Below, piece by piece: positions 1 through 10,146 of a stretch of 64,000 bases of DNA. The first letter of the stretch is position 1. The number at the start of each line of letters is the position of its first letter. Made by a program: the position numbers and the translations under genes. Source of the DNA: Scytalidium lignicola (lineage: Eukaryota; Ascomycota; Leotiomycetes); NCBI GenBank assembly GCA_002812745.2, contig NCSJ02000079.1:84652-148651 (forward strand), read 5' to 3'. The notes beneath the pieces were generated by a model that was given only the letters and a program-made list of their open reading frames with translations, was not told the DNA's origin and ran no database searches.

Positions 1-1523
1 AGTGACAATAAAGACAAAGCGAGCCAGGTTCCTCGTATGGGTGATATATACCGCAATGCCTCTCAGGTCTTGACATATCTAGGGCCTGCAGAGCCGACAG
101 ATTGTGAAGCGCTTGAACTGATAGATACTATCTGTCAACACATTTTCCAATGCTCAAGCAGATGAAGGATTTTCAGGGCATTACTGCGACTAACATAAAT
201 GCTTTATCGCTACAGGAGTCGCCTGCTCTGAAATTTCACGTCGACCCTCAGAAACCAGTTTGGGCGGGCCTTTGTCGACTGATAGTTGGTGGTTGGCTCA
301 AGAGACGATGGATGGTTCAAGAAAATACACTAAATCTCAACACTTATTTTCTCCGCGGACAGCAAAAACTGAATCATACAGATGGGAGTTTGATCATTTT
401 CCTTATCCACGCTCGTATTCTTCCGTTTCCACCAGAAAATGATAAGGAATTAAGACTGGCTATTGTTAAATTTGGACATACTGTCGGTGGTTTAGAATAC
501 TGTAAAGCTAGATCGATGAAACTACGGGACCTTCTCTGGTGGTTCTCCCAAACTCAATGTCAGAACCCGCGCGATAGAGTATTTTCTCTCTTGGGAGTCG
601 CGGCTGATGCACCGTCATTAAACATCACGGTGGACTATGAGAGAACAGAAAGTCAAGTATTAGCCAACACGGCCGCTGGAATGCTCGAACATAACAAAAC
701 TCTCAATTTCCTAGCATATGCTGGAGGACACACGAGCGTACTTGAATACTTACCATCTTGGGTTCCTTACTGGGACACTCACGTTGACACTTACCCTTCT
801 AATATCAAGAATGAGGCAATCCTAAGGGCTGCCAGCAGCATTCAAGTACAACATGCATTTGTAGATGGAGGACAAACTCTGATCCTGAAAGGATTGATTT
901 TAGGGAAGTTGCAATCCTGTCTGGGTATCTGGGGTCCCCTGTTCATTCGCAATAGCTTCGCACTCTTATATCAGGGATCCGTGGAGGACGTGCGTCAGAA
1001 ACTCGGGATTCTTGACAATATCCGCCAACACTGGGGTAGTTTAGAGCAATACGATCTCATGCTAGCTTGCACGCTGGGGGCTTTGACGGATAACTCCCTT
1101 TCAGGCGAGTTTACTTCTGCTGATACGATCTTTCGCGCTTTTCAGAGTGCTCTGAACCTTCTTAGGCATTCCCCTCTCGAGGTAACAGATGCTCCATCTC
1201 ATAAGAAGGAGGTTTCTTCCATGGCCACTGGTATGACAGATGATGAGAGATTAGGGCGGAAATTTATACGCGGCATTCACATACGAAATAGAAGCTTTTG
1301 GACCATGAATGACAAATTCCTATGCCTTGCTCCTGATACTGCAAAGACGGACGACTTAGTTGTGGTGCTCTTTGGGGGCCGCGTCTTGTACATCCTTCGG
1401 CCTACCTCAGAGGCAGGTAGATATCATTTTATCGGAACTGCCTACGTCCAGGACTTTATGGATGGTGAGGCCATGCAGGATCCAGAATGGGAACAGAACG
1501 TGAAATCGTTTTCATTGGTATAG
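1..1523 (+). CDS. HET-domain (heterokaryon incompatibility-type) protein, 5'-truncated, frameshifted
   Basis: The 5' end lies outside the window. Frame 1 (bases 1-165) reads a typical HET-domain start, with MGDIYRNASQVLTYLGP matching the family's IYRNA..V..WLG motif. From about 117 onward frame 3 is open and carries the rest of the domain: a W-x-x-R-W-M-V-Q-E-like segment near 300 and NPRDRVFSLLGVA near 570, the family's DPRDK.YALLG block. The C-terminal part (about 1290-1490) has the usual late region of these proteins, ending in an AYVQDFMDGEAM-like segment. The two frames overlap at 117-162 and no intron fits there, so a one-base loss or two-base gain is needed. HET proteins are cytosolic and act in non-self recognition and cell death after fusion; a specific partner cannot be inferred. 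The frameshift is either a true inactivation or an assembly error. Confidence 0.75.
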
Positions 1524-2342
1524 AGGAAGAAACCAGAGATTCGCAAAATCCATGACCAGAAGGTTAGCATGCGGTAGGGGAGGCGGTGCCTTACGGCAGA
1601 ACACCTCCATATCTACCACTGTGAATCTCCCTCCTACGCAACAACAACTAATCAATCATGAATCAACATACGTAACGACTCGATATATTGGGAGCACTTT
1701 ACGTACGATTCCCAGATGAACCGACAAAGCCGAATGTGAGCAAACCCATGTAGCTTGGAATTTGCATCAGATTCTTATCGTTATGCACTTTATGTGCATT
1801 ATTGTGAATTATTATATGCACCTATGCGCATTATGTACAGTACAGTTGTTGCATTAACTTATTTCCAACTTCTCACTAATTACGTAGATGCAGGTCTACG
1901 ACTCTGGTAATCAAAGCAGAAGGTTGCAAAGCCTTGCAAGGGAAAAGAAAAGAAGAAAAAGGATATGAAGAGAGCGAAAGGATTTGCCAAGACTCTGGAA
2001 GCATTTTCGCAGTGTTTGAATACTGTCCATATATTCATGTTAAAACTACTATATACTACCCAAGTAACTATCTCTATAGACAAGAAGAAGAAGCGGGGTT
2101 GGTCGCTGGCATCGCTTGGTCACAAAGAAGTTTTGTAGCTACAAAGTCCACCTCCCGTTTACCTCTCATCCATGCAATTATTAATACGCCTATGTGAAAT
2201 CCGTCCCTCATTTTTTTTTGTCTCGATCAAAAAAAGAAACCACAAAAAACTCCAATGAAGCGACCTAATGAGTGGAAAAGAAGGCCCGGGGAACTGGGGA
2301 AATAGCAACAACCAAACGGGGGTATAGATAGAAGGTCAAATT
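1524..2342. other. Convergent intergenic region (HET gene / FZO1)
   Basis: About 0.8 kb between two 3' ends. It is A+T-rich around 1750-1860 and contains one TACAGTA heptamer at 1836. I see no gene here. Confidence 0.6.
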
Positions 2343-5175
2343 TTAAGCGTCAAAACTGGCTGCCACGCCCGGAGCAGGGCTTTCCAGGTCAATAGCCTCG
2401 ACGGTGTTCCGAATCTTAGCACTCTCGCTGACGAGATTTCCAAAGTACTTTCTCGCGACTTCGCTCTCGCCGCGCACCTTGCGAGTTTCTTCACGCTTGG
2501 AGCCCAGCTGTTCCACGGAGCGTTGAAGTCCTACTCGGAGGTTGTCGGCCGGGAAACGGAGAACTTTGCGAACCGAAGACGATATTCGGTCGCTGTTTGA
2601 GTGGACGTAATCAATGGCCTCTAGCTGTGCCGAGATCTTGTTCGAGAGACGGTGAGGAAGCGAATGAGGAATTTGGCTCAGGATGTAGTATGTTGCGGCA
2701 ATAGCTGTTGCATGTTAGCACAAGTCAATTCGTATAAGGCTAGAGCGACTTACCCGTTAGAAGCACCCCTGGGAGGATCAACTTCCTCAGATTATTATTC
2801 CCAATAACCCTCATGGTTCCTAGAGCACCGTCCACCCAGCTTACTCCCCCAACAACCCTGCCACCAACCACAGTTGCAACAGTCATGGCCATACCAGTAC
2901 CTGCAAGCTTCTCTTGTCGCTGAAGAATCGTGGACCAGTCAAAGAAATCCCATAGTTCGGTCTCGACGTCAACCTGCTTTGCAAGCATGTCTCGTTTTCT
3001 CTTAAACATGATGTCACTCCTGAAGCTCAAATCTGTGTATTCATCTCCCAGGTGCAGAATGCCGAGCTGTTTGATCGCATTAACGCCTTCAACGGTCCGT
3101 CTCCTAGCATTATCCTCGCACATTGTGACCGAGGCTGAAATCTGCGATAGCATTGCCTCCTTCAAATCCTCCGCATAGCTGAAGGCACTCAATAAACCTG
3201 GGTAAGGAACTCCAAGATCCTCTTCAGCTGCCTGAGAAATAGCTGCTAGAAGTGTAGCTCTTGTATGATCATAGATATCTTTGCAGGTAGACTCGATAGT
3301 TCGATCGATATCATCACTAACTTCAGCCTTAGCCTTCTTGGACGCTTCGAGTAGAGGTTCCAATTCCTCCAATTCCCTTCCCACACGGCCAAGTTCTGAT
3401 TGTGCAACTTCTAGGTTGACCTGGGCTAGGGTGTTGACGTCTCCTAACACATTGAGTAGGTAGGTCTTTGCTGGAGCTAGTTTCGATCGGGCACGCTTCT
3501 CAAGTACGAATCGTCTCAGGGATTGCTCAAGGTTTTCAAAGTCACGGATCTTCTCTTTATCCTTTCCTTTACCCTTTCCCTTTGGATCATCGTCATCAAA
3601 ATCGGGTCCATCACCTCCGCCGCCACTGGAAGTGCCACTACCACCGCCAGGACCTCCATGATATGGTACTGGTGGAATGGCATTGCTGGACACAAAGTGC
3701 ACCAATTCCGAAGATTCTTTGAATGTTCGGGGGCTAAGTGCTCCAACTTGCTGTAGGATCATCTTTTGGCATCTCTCCTTGTCTCTAATATTGTCGTATC
3801 CATTGACGACGAAGAAGATATATGCCTTCTCAGCTGCTGCAGATAAGATGAACTGCTCTGCCGTCATAGTGAAATGGTTTGCAGCTGATACCACAAAAAC
3901 CACAACATCAATCTCCTCTTGCCTGGCAAAAACGGCTGTGGTCTTCGTGGTATCGGAATTTAGACCTGGGGAATCAATGATGGAAATATCCACTACTCCA
4001 TTGTTAAGCAGAGATTCATCAATTGACCGTACGTCCTTGATGTAGATTTTGCATTGCGTGTAGGTCTCATTATCGGTAACAATCTTCTCCAGATCTCGTA
4101 GGGCGAACACATCGTAGGTACTCTCGTCATGTCGGTTATATTCCGAATCCTTATGCACAGCATGTACCTCCTCAATACCACCATTCTCTCTCGCATCCAG
4201 GACTTCGCAGAATATACTTGTGCAGGGCTGCTGATCTTCCGGTAAAATCTTCCTTCGTAGGAGAGCATTGCAGAAGGTCGACTTGCCAGCATTCAGATCT
4301 CCCGTCACCAAGACCTTGCTTGAGGTATCTTCGATTCGTTCACGGAGAGATAGCAGGTGCTTGATGCTCGTGCTGATCTTGCCATCCAATAGAGACGCAA
4401 TTGAGTTTTTCTCCAATGAATGCACTAACTCAGTCTGATGTAATGAGCCAAGCTTCAAATCCAACTTCAAGATCGAGAATTCCTGTGCAATTTGAGGCGT
4501 AATCAATCGAGGCTCTTGTTGAGCCTTGCTCTCAACGGCTCTACTCGATTCCGCGTCCGCATTGTCTTCACCGATTGAAGTTTGCGCTCGTCGAAGCTGT
4601 CCTGGTATCGGCGATGAAGGTCCATCAGTAATCCGCCCAAGAGATGTGTGGCTATGTGACAATACACGTCGTTGGTCTCGCTTTGGCGGCATGTAAGCTT
4701 CGGTGCGTTGAACTGAAGGGTAAATACACGGCCATGTCGCATTCATCTCTTGTAAGGACGTCAATGTCTCTACAACCCTATTGATCGATCTTCCTAGTGA
4801 TGCCCGATGCTGATTGTACCATAGCTGATGAATTGCACTGGCTTGTGCCCGTCTTCCATGGTCTGCAGCTTCACTTGTGTCTCCCATAAATGACGGTGTG
4901 TGAGATGGTGTTGGACTGTCTGCCGTCATCCTTGGATTCCAACCGCCAGTACTATTATTACTACCGTCTCCTGCAACACTTCCTTCGTAACCCGAGTCGT
5001 TGTCCAGAAGAGCTTGGAGTCGAGCGGCGCTTTGTGAGGTCGACCCGGAACCGATGGTCACGTATTGCGGTCGAGTCGGTGGAGCTCGGGATGGAGCGGT
5101 AGGAGAGCTGGATTCTCCTTTCTCCGACGACTTCCCCTTGCCTTTGCCTTTACCTTTGCGATATTCTTGGCTCAT
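2343..5175 (-). CDS. FZO1: Mitofusin, outer mitochondrial membrane fusion GTPase
   Basis: Dynamin-superfamily GTPase that fuses mitochondrial outer membranes. It has two coding exons, 5175-2754 and 2704-2343. The 49-nt intron (2753-2705) has donor GTAAGT, branch TGCTAAC and acceptor CAG. The product is about 927 aa, usual for fungal Fzo1. The P-loop TGDLNAGKS is at about residues 291-299, the DQQPCTS switch at 314-320, G3 DSPG at 401-404 and an NGYD-type G4 at 458-461. A Gly/Asp/Lys-rich spacer follows at about 505-550. Near residues 755-840 are two hydrophobic segments with a very short loop, the U-shaped double membrane anchor of mitofusins. The second segment is completed only after splicing (GVLLTG then AIAATYYILSQIP). 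Exon 2 ends in a helical, coiled-coil-like tail. The N-terminus is disordered and begins with repeated KG. It is divergent with VPS2. Seen: motifs and splicing. Known: family role. Confidence 0.95.
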
Positions 5176-5857
5176 GATGGCGTTGATTGCGTTGACTGAA
5201 CCATGTGCAACGATGCTTCTGGGAGGTGGAATATAATCAGCTTTTCTTGTTGACGCAAACAGAAGATTTGTAAAAGGCCATATTTCCGCATAATCAGCGT
5301 TAGCGCGTGGCGAGCGCAGGGATCATTATCACGTTCTTTTTGACGGTCAAACACCGAATATCCAATTGAATAGAGCCCAACTCATGAAATGATATTTTTT
5401 ATCTAGAAAACTCTATTCAAGTGTTGAACTGTTCTAATCCCGATTTGCAATTGTAAAAGTTTTGGGATATACTCATATACTATGTATCCTCTCTCTTTGC
5501 TCTAACTGACTTAATTACGGCAGAACTCCTCGGCTGGGACTAGGGACAGTTCCTGTTGCCTTATCTTCCCATCATTCGAGTAACACCTTTGCAATTGCAT
5601 CTATCTAAGTTTGAACAGTCTTTATTACATATTCCGATAAGATTTAAGAACTCCTAAATTCTCCTTTCGAGCCATATGTCACATCCCGGTACCTTGTGAT
5701 TCTTCAAGCCTCATATCCAAGGCCATAACGAACTCCAGAAGGCGGACAGGTTACATCACACGTCAAACGAAGTGCGCCCGCAACCTCTTAAGACAAATTC
5801 CCCAAAGTCGTCCCACAGCACCCCTCTTCCAAAGTCCTAGACGGAAAAGGTCTCAAG
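5176..5857. promoter_or_regulatory. Divergent promoter region FZO1 / VPS2
   Basis: This 0.68 kb lies between two start codons on opposite strands and should hold both promoters and 5' UTRs. No clear TATA box or named site is visible. A+T-rich blocks lie at 5380-5470 and 5600-5660. Confidence 0.5.
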
Positions 5858-6798
5858 ATGAATGTATACTANCCCCCCCATCACAAACCCCTCTCCCCCC
5901 CTCTAAAGTCCTAGGGGAAACTTTTACTTACAAAAATGGTCTTCTCTAGATCGTCGAGTGGGCGTTCGGGAAGCGTATGACGCCAGCCGAGCGTCTTCGC
6001 AAGCATCAGCGATCGCTTGAGAAGACGCAGCGGGAACTGGATCGCGAGCGAGTCAAGTTGGAGAATCAGGAGAAGAAGCTCATACAGGAGATTAAGAAGA
6101 GCGCGAAGAATGGACAGATGGGCGCGTGTAAGATCCAGGCGAAGGATTTGGTTCGCACGAGACGGTATATCGAGAAGTTTTATTCCATGAGGACGCAGTT
6201 GCAGGCGATTTCGTTACGCATACAGGTAGGTTAATGGTGGATTCAAGTTTTTTTGGTTTTTGTTTTGTGCATTTTTCTTTAGGGATGGAGAAGAGAGTAG
6301 ATGGGGGGGGGGGTGCCTGGTTTTTGTGGGATATGAAGGCTAATCATGATGGTGATTTGTGTAGACTGTGAGGACGAACGAGCAGATGACGCAGGCTATG
6401 AAGGGGGCNTACTGGTGTTCTGGGCAGCATGAATCGCAGCATGAACCTCCCCGCCTTACAGAGGATAGCCATGGAGTTTGAGCGGGAGAATGATATTATG
6501 GATCAGAGACAGGAGATGATGGATGATGCCATTGATGATGTTACAGGGTTGGAGGACGAAGCTGAGGGAGAGGAGGTTGTTGAGCAGGTGCTGGAAGAAA
6601 TTGGTGTTGATCTCAAACAAACTGTAAGTCATTTGTTATCTCCGGTTTGGCAAGTTTTGTTACTGACTATCGAAGCTGGGCGAGACACCACAAGGACTCC
6701 AAGGAACAGCGGTTGCGGAGGGCAAGGTTGCACAGGCTATTGGTGGTGGAGACGATGACGATGATCTCCAGGCCAGATTGAACAGTTTGAGACGATAG
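5858..6798 (+). CDS. VPS2: ESCRT-III subunit Vps2 (Did4/CHMP2 family)
   Basis: Charged, helical Snf7-family protein that polymerises on endosomal membranes during multivesicular body sorting and is then removed by Vps4. Exons are 5858-5863 (only ATG AAT), 5950-6225, 6365-6623 and 6676-6798. The two-codon first exon is supported because joining it to ATC GTC GAG TGG GCG TTC gives MNIVEWAFGKRMTP, the conserved N-terminus of the family. The N at 6409 lies in exon 3 and adds one base; removing it restores KGATGVLGSMNRSMN. The corrected protein is about 220 aa, close to yeast Did4. The C-terminus DDLQARLNSLRR is a good MIM1 motif for binding the Vps4 MIT domain. Introns are 86, 139 and 52 nt; the last has branch TACTGAC. 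Confidence 0.93.
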
Positions 6799-9700
6799 AT
6801 CTCTTGAAAGATTATGGATGATGGCGTTTTTGTTGGTTCCACGGTGGTATGTAAGTAGTTAATGAGCCTTTCCAGCACTTTTATGACACTAGTGGTATGA
6901 GGTTTTCTATGTACGTGTGGTAGAATCTAAACCTGGTATATGCATTCAATATTGCTGCTACTCATGCTCTCTAACCGTAAAGATTTAGCTGCATTGTGTG
7001 AGGACCGCGGAAGAGCATTTGGAGTAGCGAAATCGGGGCTTGAATAAGGGGCTATTGCAATAGAGCAGGTGGACCAATGTGGTATGCAGCTCGGACCAAT
7101 ATTATAATGCAAGAGTGGAATATGACAAGACGGTCAGGCTCTTTAGAGTAAAACGTGAAGGCAAACTAGTAAATAAAGAGATGATACGATTGATTGAGAA
7201 GCATTGGACCTGAGAGCAGGTTGGTGAATAATGGTGATTCAATTACTCCTTTGCTCCAGTTTCACCGCTACACAATGCAAGTGGCCATGTGCTCTCCAAC
7301 AACAATTTTGATGTAACGAAAAAGGGGCAGCAATAATATTGGTAACAGATTTCTATGCGCCTGGAACACCTTCGACCCATGATAGAACGCTATTTCCCCA
7401 CGTGCCTCTCTGGCTTTGCTGCAAGTGTAACAAGTTTTTTCGAGGTTGGGCGCGGTGCAGAGTGCATGGTTTGAGAAGAAGCAATGAGTCAGGAAAAAAC
7501 CACGAAATAATTCGAAGTAGAGAAATGCTTTGATTTACCTTAAAATCTTCTAACCAAAAGTTTGTGTATTACCTGGTACAACAATAGGTCTCGTGCTTCA
7601 TGAAGGTGAAACTCCTAATTCTTACCTGTTAGATATGTATTAAAGAGGCCCTTCTACTCAATTGAGAAACTCAAAATTCACGCCCATTGGTAACACTGGT
7701 CGTCCTTCGCATTAAGCCAAGCTGCATGATCCGGAGTACAGAATAGGACAGTACAGTAAGTAGTACGTAGAGGAGCGTACCGGACTGTACAGTAGTCATA
7801 CAAACCTGGGGATCGGCACACAAGACCCGCCGACCAATGGCAGCCACACATTGACGCCTCATCACACGGAGGACGGCGGCGTTTAACGGGGAACACACGA
7901 CCGACGACCGCGACCTCGACTGGAGCCCTTTTCTCCTAATTCCATTTGCGCAAATGCAACTGCAGCTTCACCGAGCTTTTGACACCGGCACTGCAGAGAC
8001 GACGGGATTCCTGGGAAACGTGGGAGAGCAGAGAAGCACGAAGATCGGGGCGCACTGTAGGGTTGTAGTGACGAGACGTGGACCAATTGAGGCCAAGCTA
8101 CACACTGGACGTGCGGTTGCAACTCAGTCGCGTGCACACTACACTACATATTTCAGACGTTTTCATACAGTACGAAGAGAAAGGGAGCAGGAGCAGATGC
8201 AGGAGAAGGAAAAGCAAAGAAAAGATAAGAAAAGAAAAGGAAAGAGGGAAGGAGAAGCACCCCAATTCCTCCCACGACTTGGCCAACTCGCAGAAAAATT
8301 CAAAGAAGTGGTACTGGGTGAAGGAACCCTGGTCGAGTAGGACTGGGCATTGCTCCTTTGCACCTTCTTGTCCCGATCTTTTCGCTTTTGAATGGAACAG
8401 CCGGAGACCCCTGGGATTTTGATCGGCTGCAGTAGAGTCGGTACAGTAGCCTTGTGATCGTGTCTATCGGGTCTATCTAATCTGCTCGAAGCCATCCGGC
8501 AGCGTTGGGAGATGCGGGGCAATTAATTGATGCCATCCATTTCCCTGCTGTGCTTGTATCAACAGTAACTGTACAGTATCACGAGTATCAAACCAAGAAT
8601 GCCTATTCCCCTAGTAGTTTGAACTTCAGTAACGGTAATCACGGGATTCCCCTTCCCCTTTCTTGTAGAAAACCCATCGAGTCGAAGGGTCCGTCTGCCA
8701 ATGACATCAGCTCTCGGGACGTTGGAGCGTGTGAATTGGGGCCATGGGTTCGCACCACTCACTCACTCACACCGCCTGCCTGGTTGAGTAGAAGGCGTTT
8801 TGCATGGTGGCTTGGCAGAATTGCGCTGGTGTGGACCAATCAGCATGCGGACCGGGGGAGATGGAGCACGAATGGAAGGCCGAACGCCACGCCAAGCCGC
8901 AGCATCAGCCTCGCCAAGCCCGCCCAGCGACGTATTTTCGTTGCCGATTGTTTCCCGAGTCGAGCATTGTCCCCCAAGAGATAAGTTGCTGGATTGCGTG
9001 CGAATGGGAGGGACCAGGATGCGTGTGTATCTGTGTATCTGGGTGTATCTGGGTGTGTCAATGCAAAGATAGGATTTCCCCCAAGAATGAACGAATGCAC
9101 GGTAGATATTGTTGTGTAGATATTTTGGAGTCTGCGGTTCTTAAAACAGCCAGAACTGGAGAGCTGTGGAGCCGTGACGTCTCCAACGATGGTTCGTATC
9201 CGAGGATGGAGCAACCCAGAGGAAGAGGACAACCCCATGACGCCGCCGTCATCCACCGCATATGTGCGATTAAGTTGCTCTGCATGGTTGGGAAAGCCGC
9301 GTTAGTTATTCCTGTCGTGCTCTGGACGGGGGAGGATGCATCGTAGCGCGTGAAAAAGGCGTAAATCTCCCGAATCGGACGGCCTGCCGCTGTCCAGGTA
9401 TAGTCAGCGTCAGTGCATTTATTCTTCTATTTTTTTCTTTCCTCTCTGCTGCAGCAGCTAAAGGAGTCCGCATCTTGGGACAACCCGAGAACCAGACCAC
9501 GGCAACTTAAATAAATCATTTCTACAACGGTCCAATCCTTTATTCTGTAATTATTCTTCCTCTCTGCTCTAGGAATTCCACTGCTTTCGAGAGCATTTCG
9601 GTCGTTCTCCTCCGGAAACCTCACACCTAGTTCCTCGGCGTCCCGTGGCCTCGTGGCTTTGCTGTTGCGTGGCGAGCCATCACAAGAAACTAAGTTACTC

Positions 9701-10146
9701 GTGCGGTAATAGTGTGCGTCCGAAGGCAGTGCAGTGCAGAAAAGACTTGGCTTGGTGTCTTGGGGAATATATCTCTGACTTGGACTCCACAGTTGCAGAC
9801 CACTGCATCTTCCCTTTGATTTCCGCGCGGCCACACCTTTGTTCTGTCGTCCTTTCTCTCGGACGCGACGTTAAGAGCAGAGCCAGGAAGGAGCACTTCG
9901 AAGAACTTGTTCCATGAGCATCAGGGAGCGGCGACTGGGCGCACCTGTCTGAATGATTTCGCATCCAACCGGCCTCTTGACCGAATCGACCGATTGGGAG
10001 CTTGAGAACGGATAAGGAAGGCCAATTCGCAGCGGAGACTTCTTCAAGTACCTCGAAACTCNTCGATAAGCTACAAANCACACACACACACACACACACA
10101 CACAAAATAAAAGGAACGCTTCCAGTATAGACTGCAAGAAAACAAA
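6799..10146. other. Long gene-poor region upstream of NHA1
   Basis: About 3.3 kb without a recognisable gene. Open frames around 7950-9350 are short, overlap each other on both strands and match no family I know. A purine-rich GAAAAG-type tract lies at 8200-8260. TACAGTA heptamers occur at 7752, 7788, 8166, 8442 and 8572. Pyrimidine-rich leader-like sequence (about 9420-9570) precedes NHA1, as does a CA dinucleotide run at 10079-10104. It may hold a long promoter or leader, or a non-coding transcript. Confidence 0.5.
10079..10104. repeat. CA dinucleotide microsatellite
   Basis: Thirteen CA units directly upstream of the NHA1 start, probably in its 5' UTR. One N is immediately in front (10078), so the true repeat length may be uncertain. 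Confidence 0.9.

Noticed and set aside
3468..4045. Plus-strand frames inside mitofusin
   Set aside because: Shadows of the well-supported minus-strand FZO1 coding sequence.
7339..7533. 64-aa frame with WLCCKCNKFFRGW, possibly a small cysteine protein
   Set aside because: No signal peptide, no further Cys pattern and nothing around it to support a gene.
7954..9346. Several open frames of 90-180 codons on both strands
   Set aside because: They overlap each other in a locally G+C-rich area, are low in complexity (Arg/Lys/Glu or Ser/Phe-rich) and show no conserved motif.
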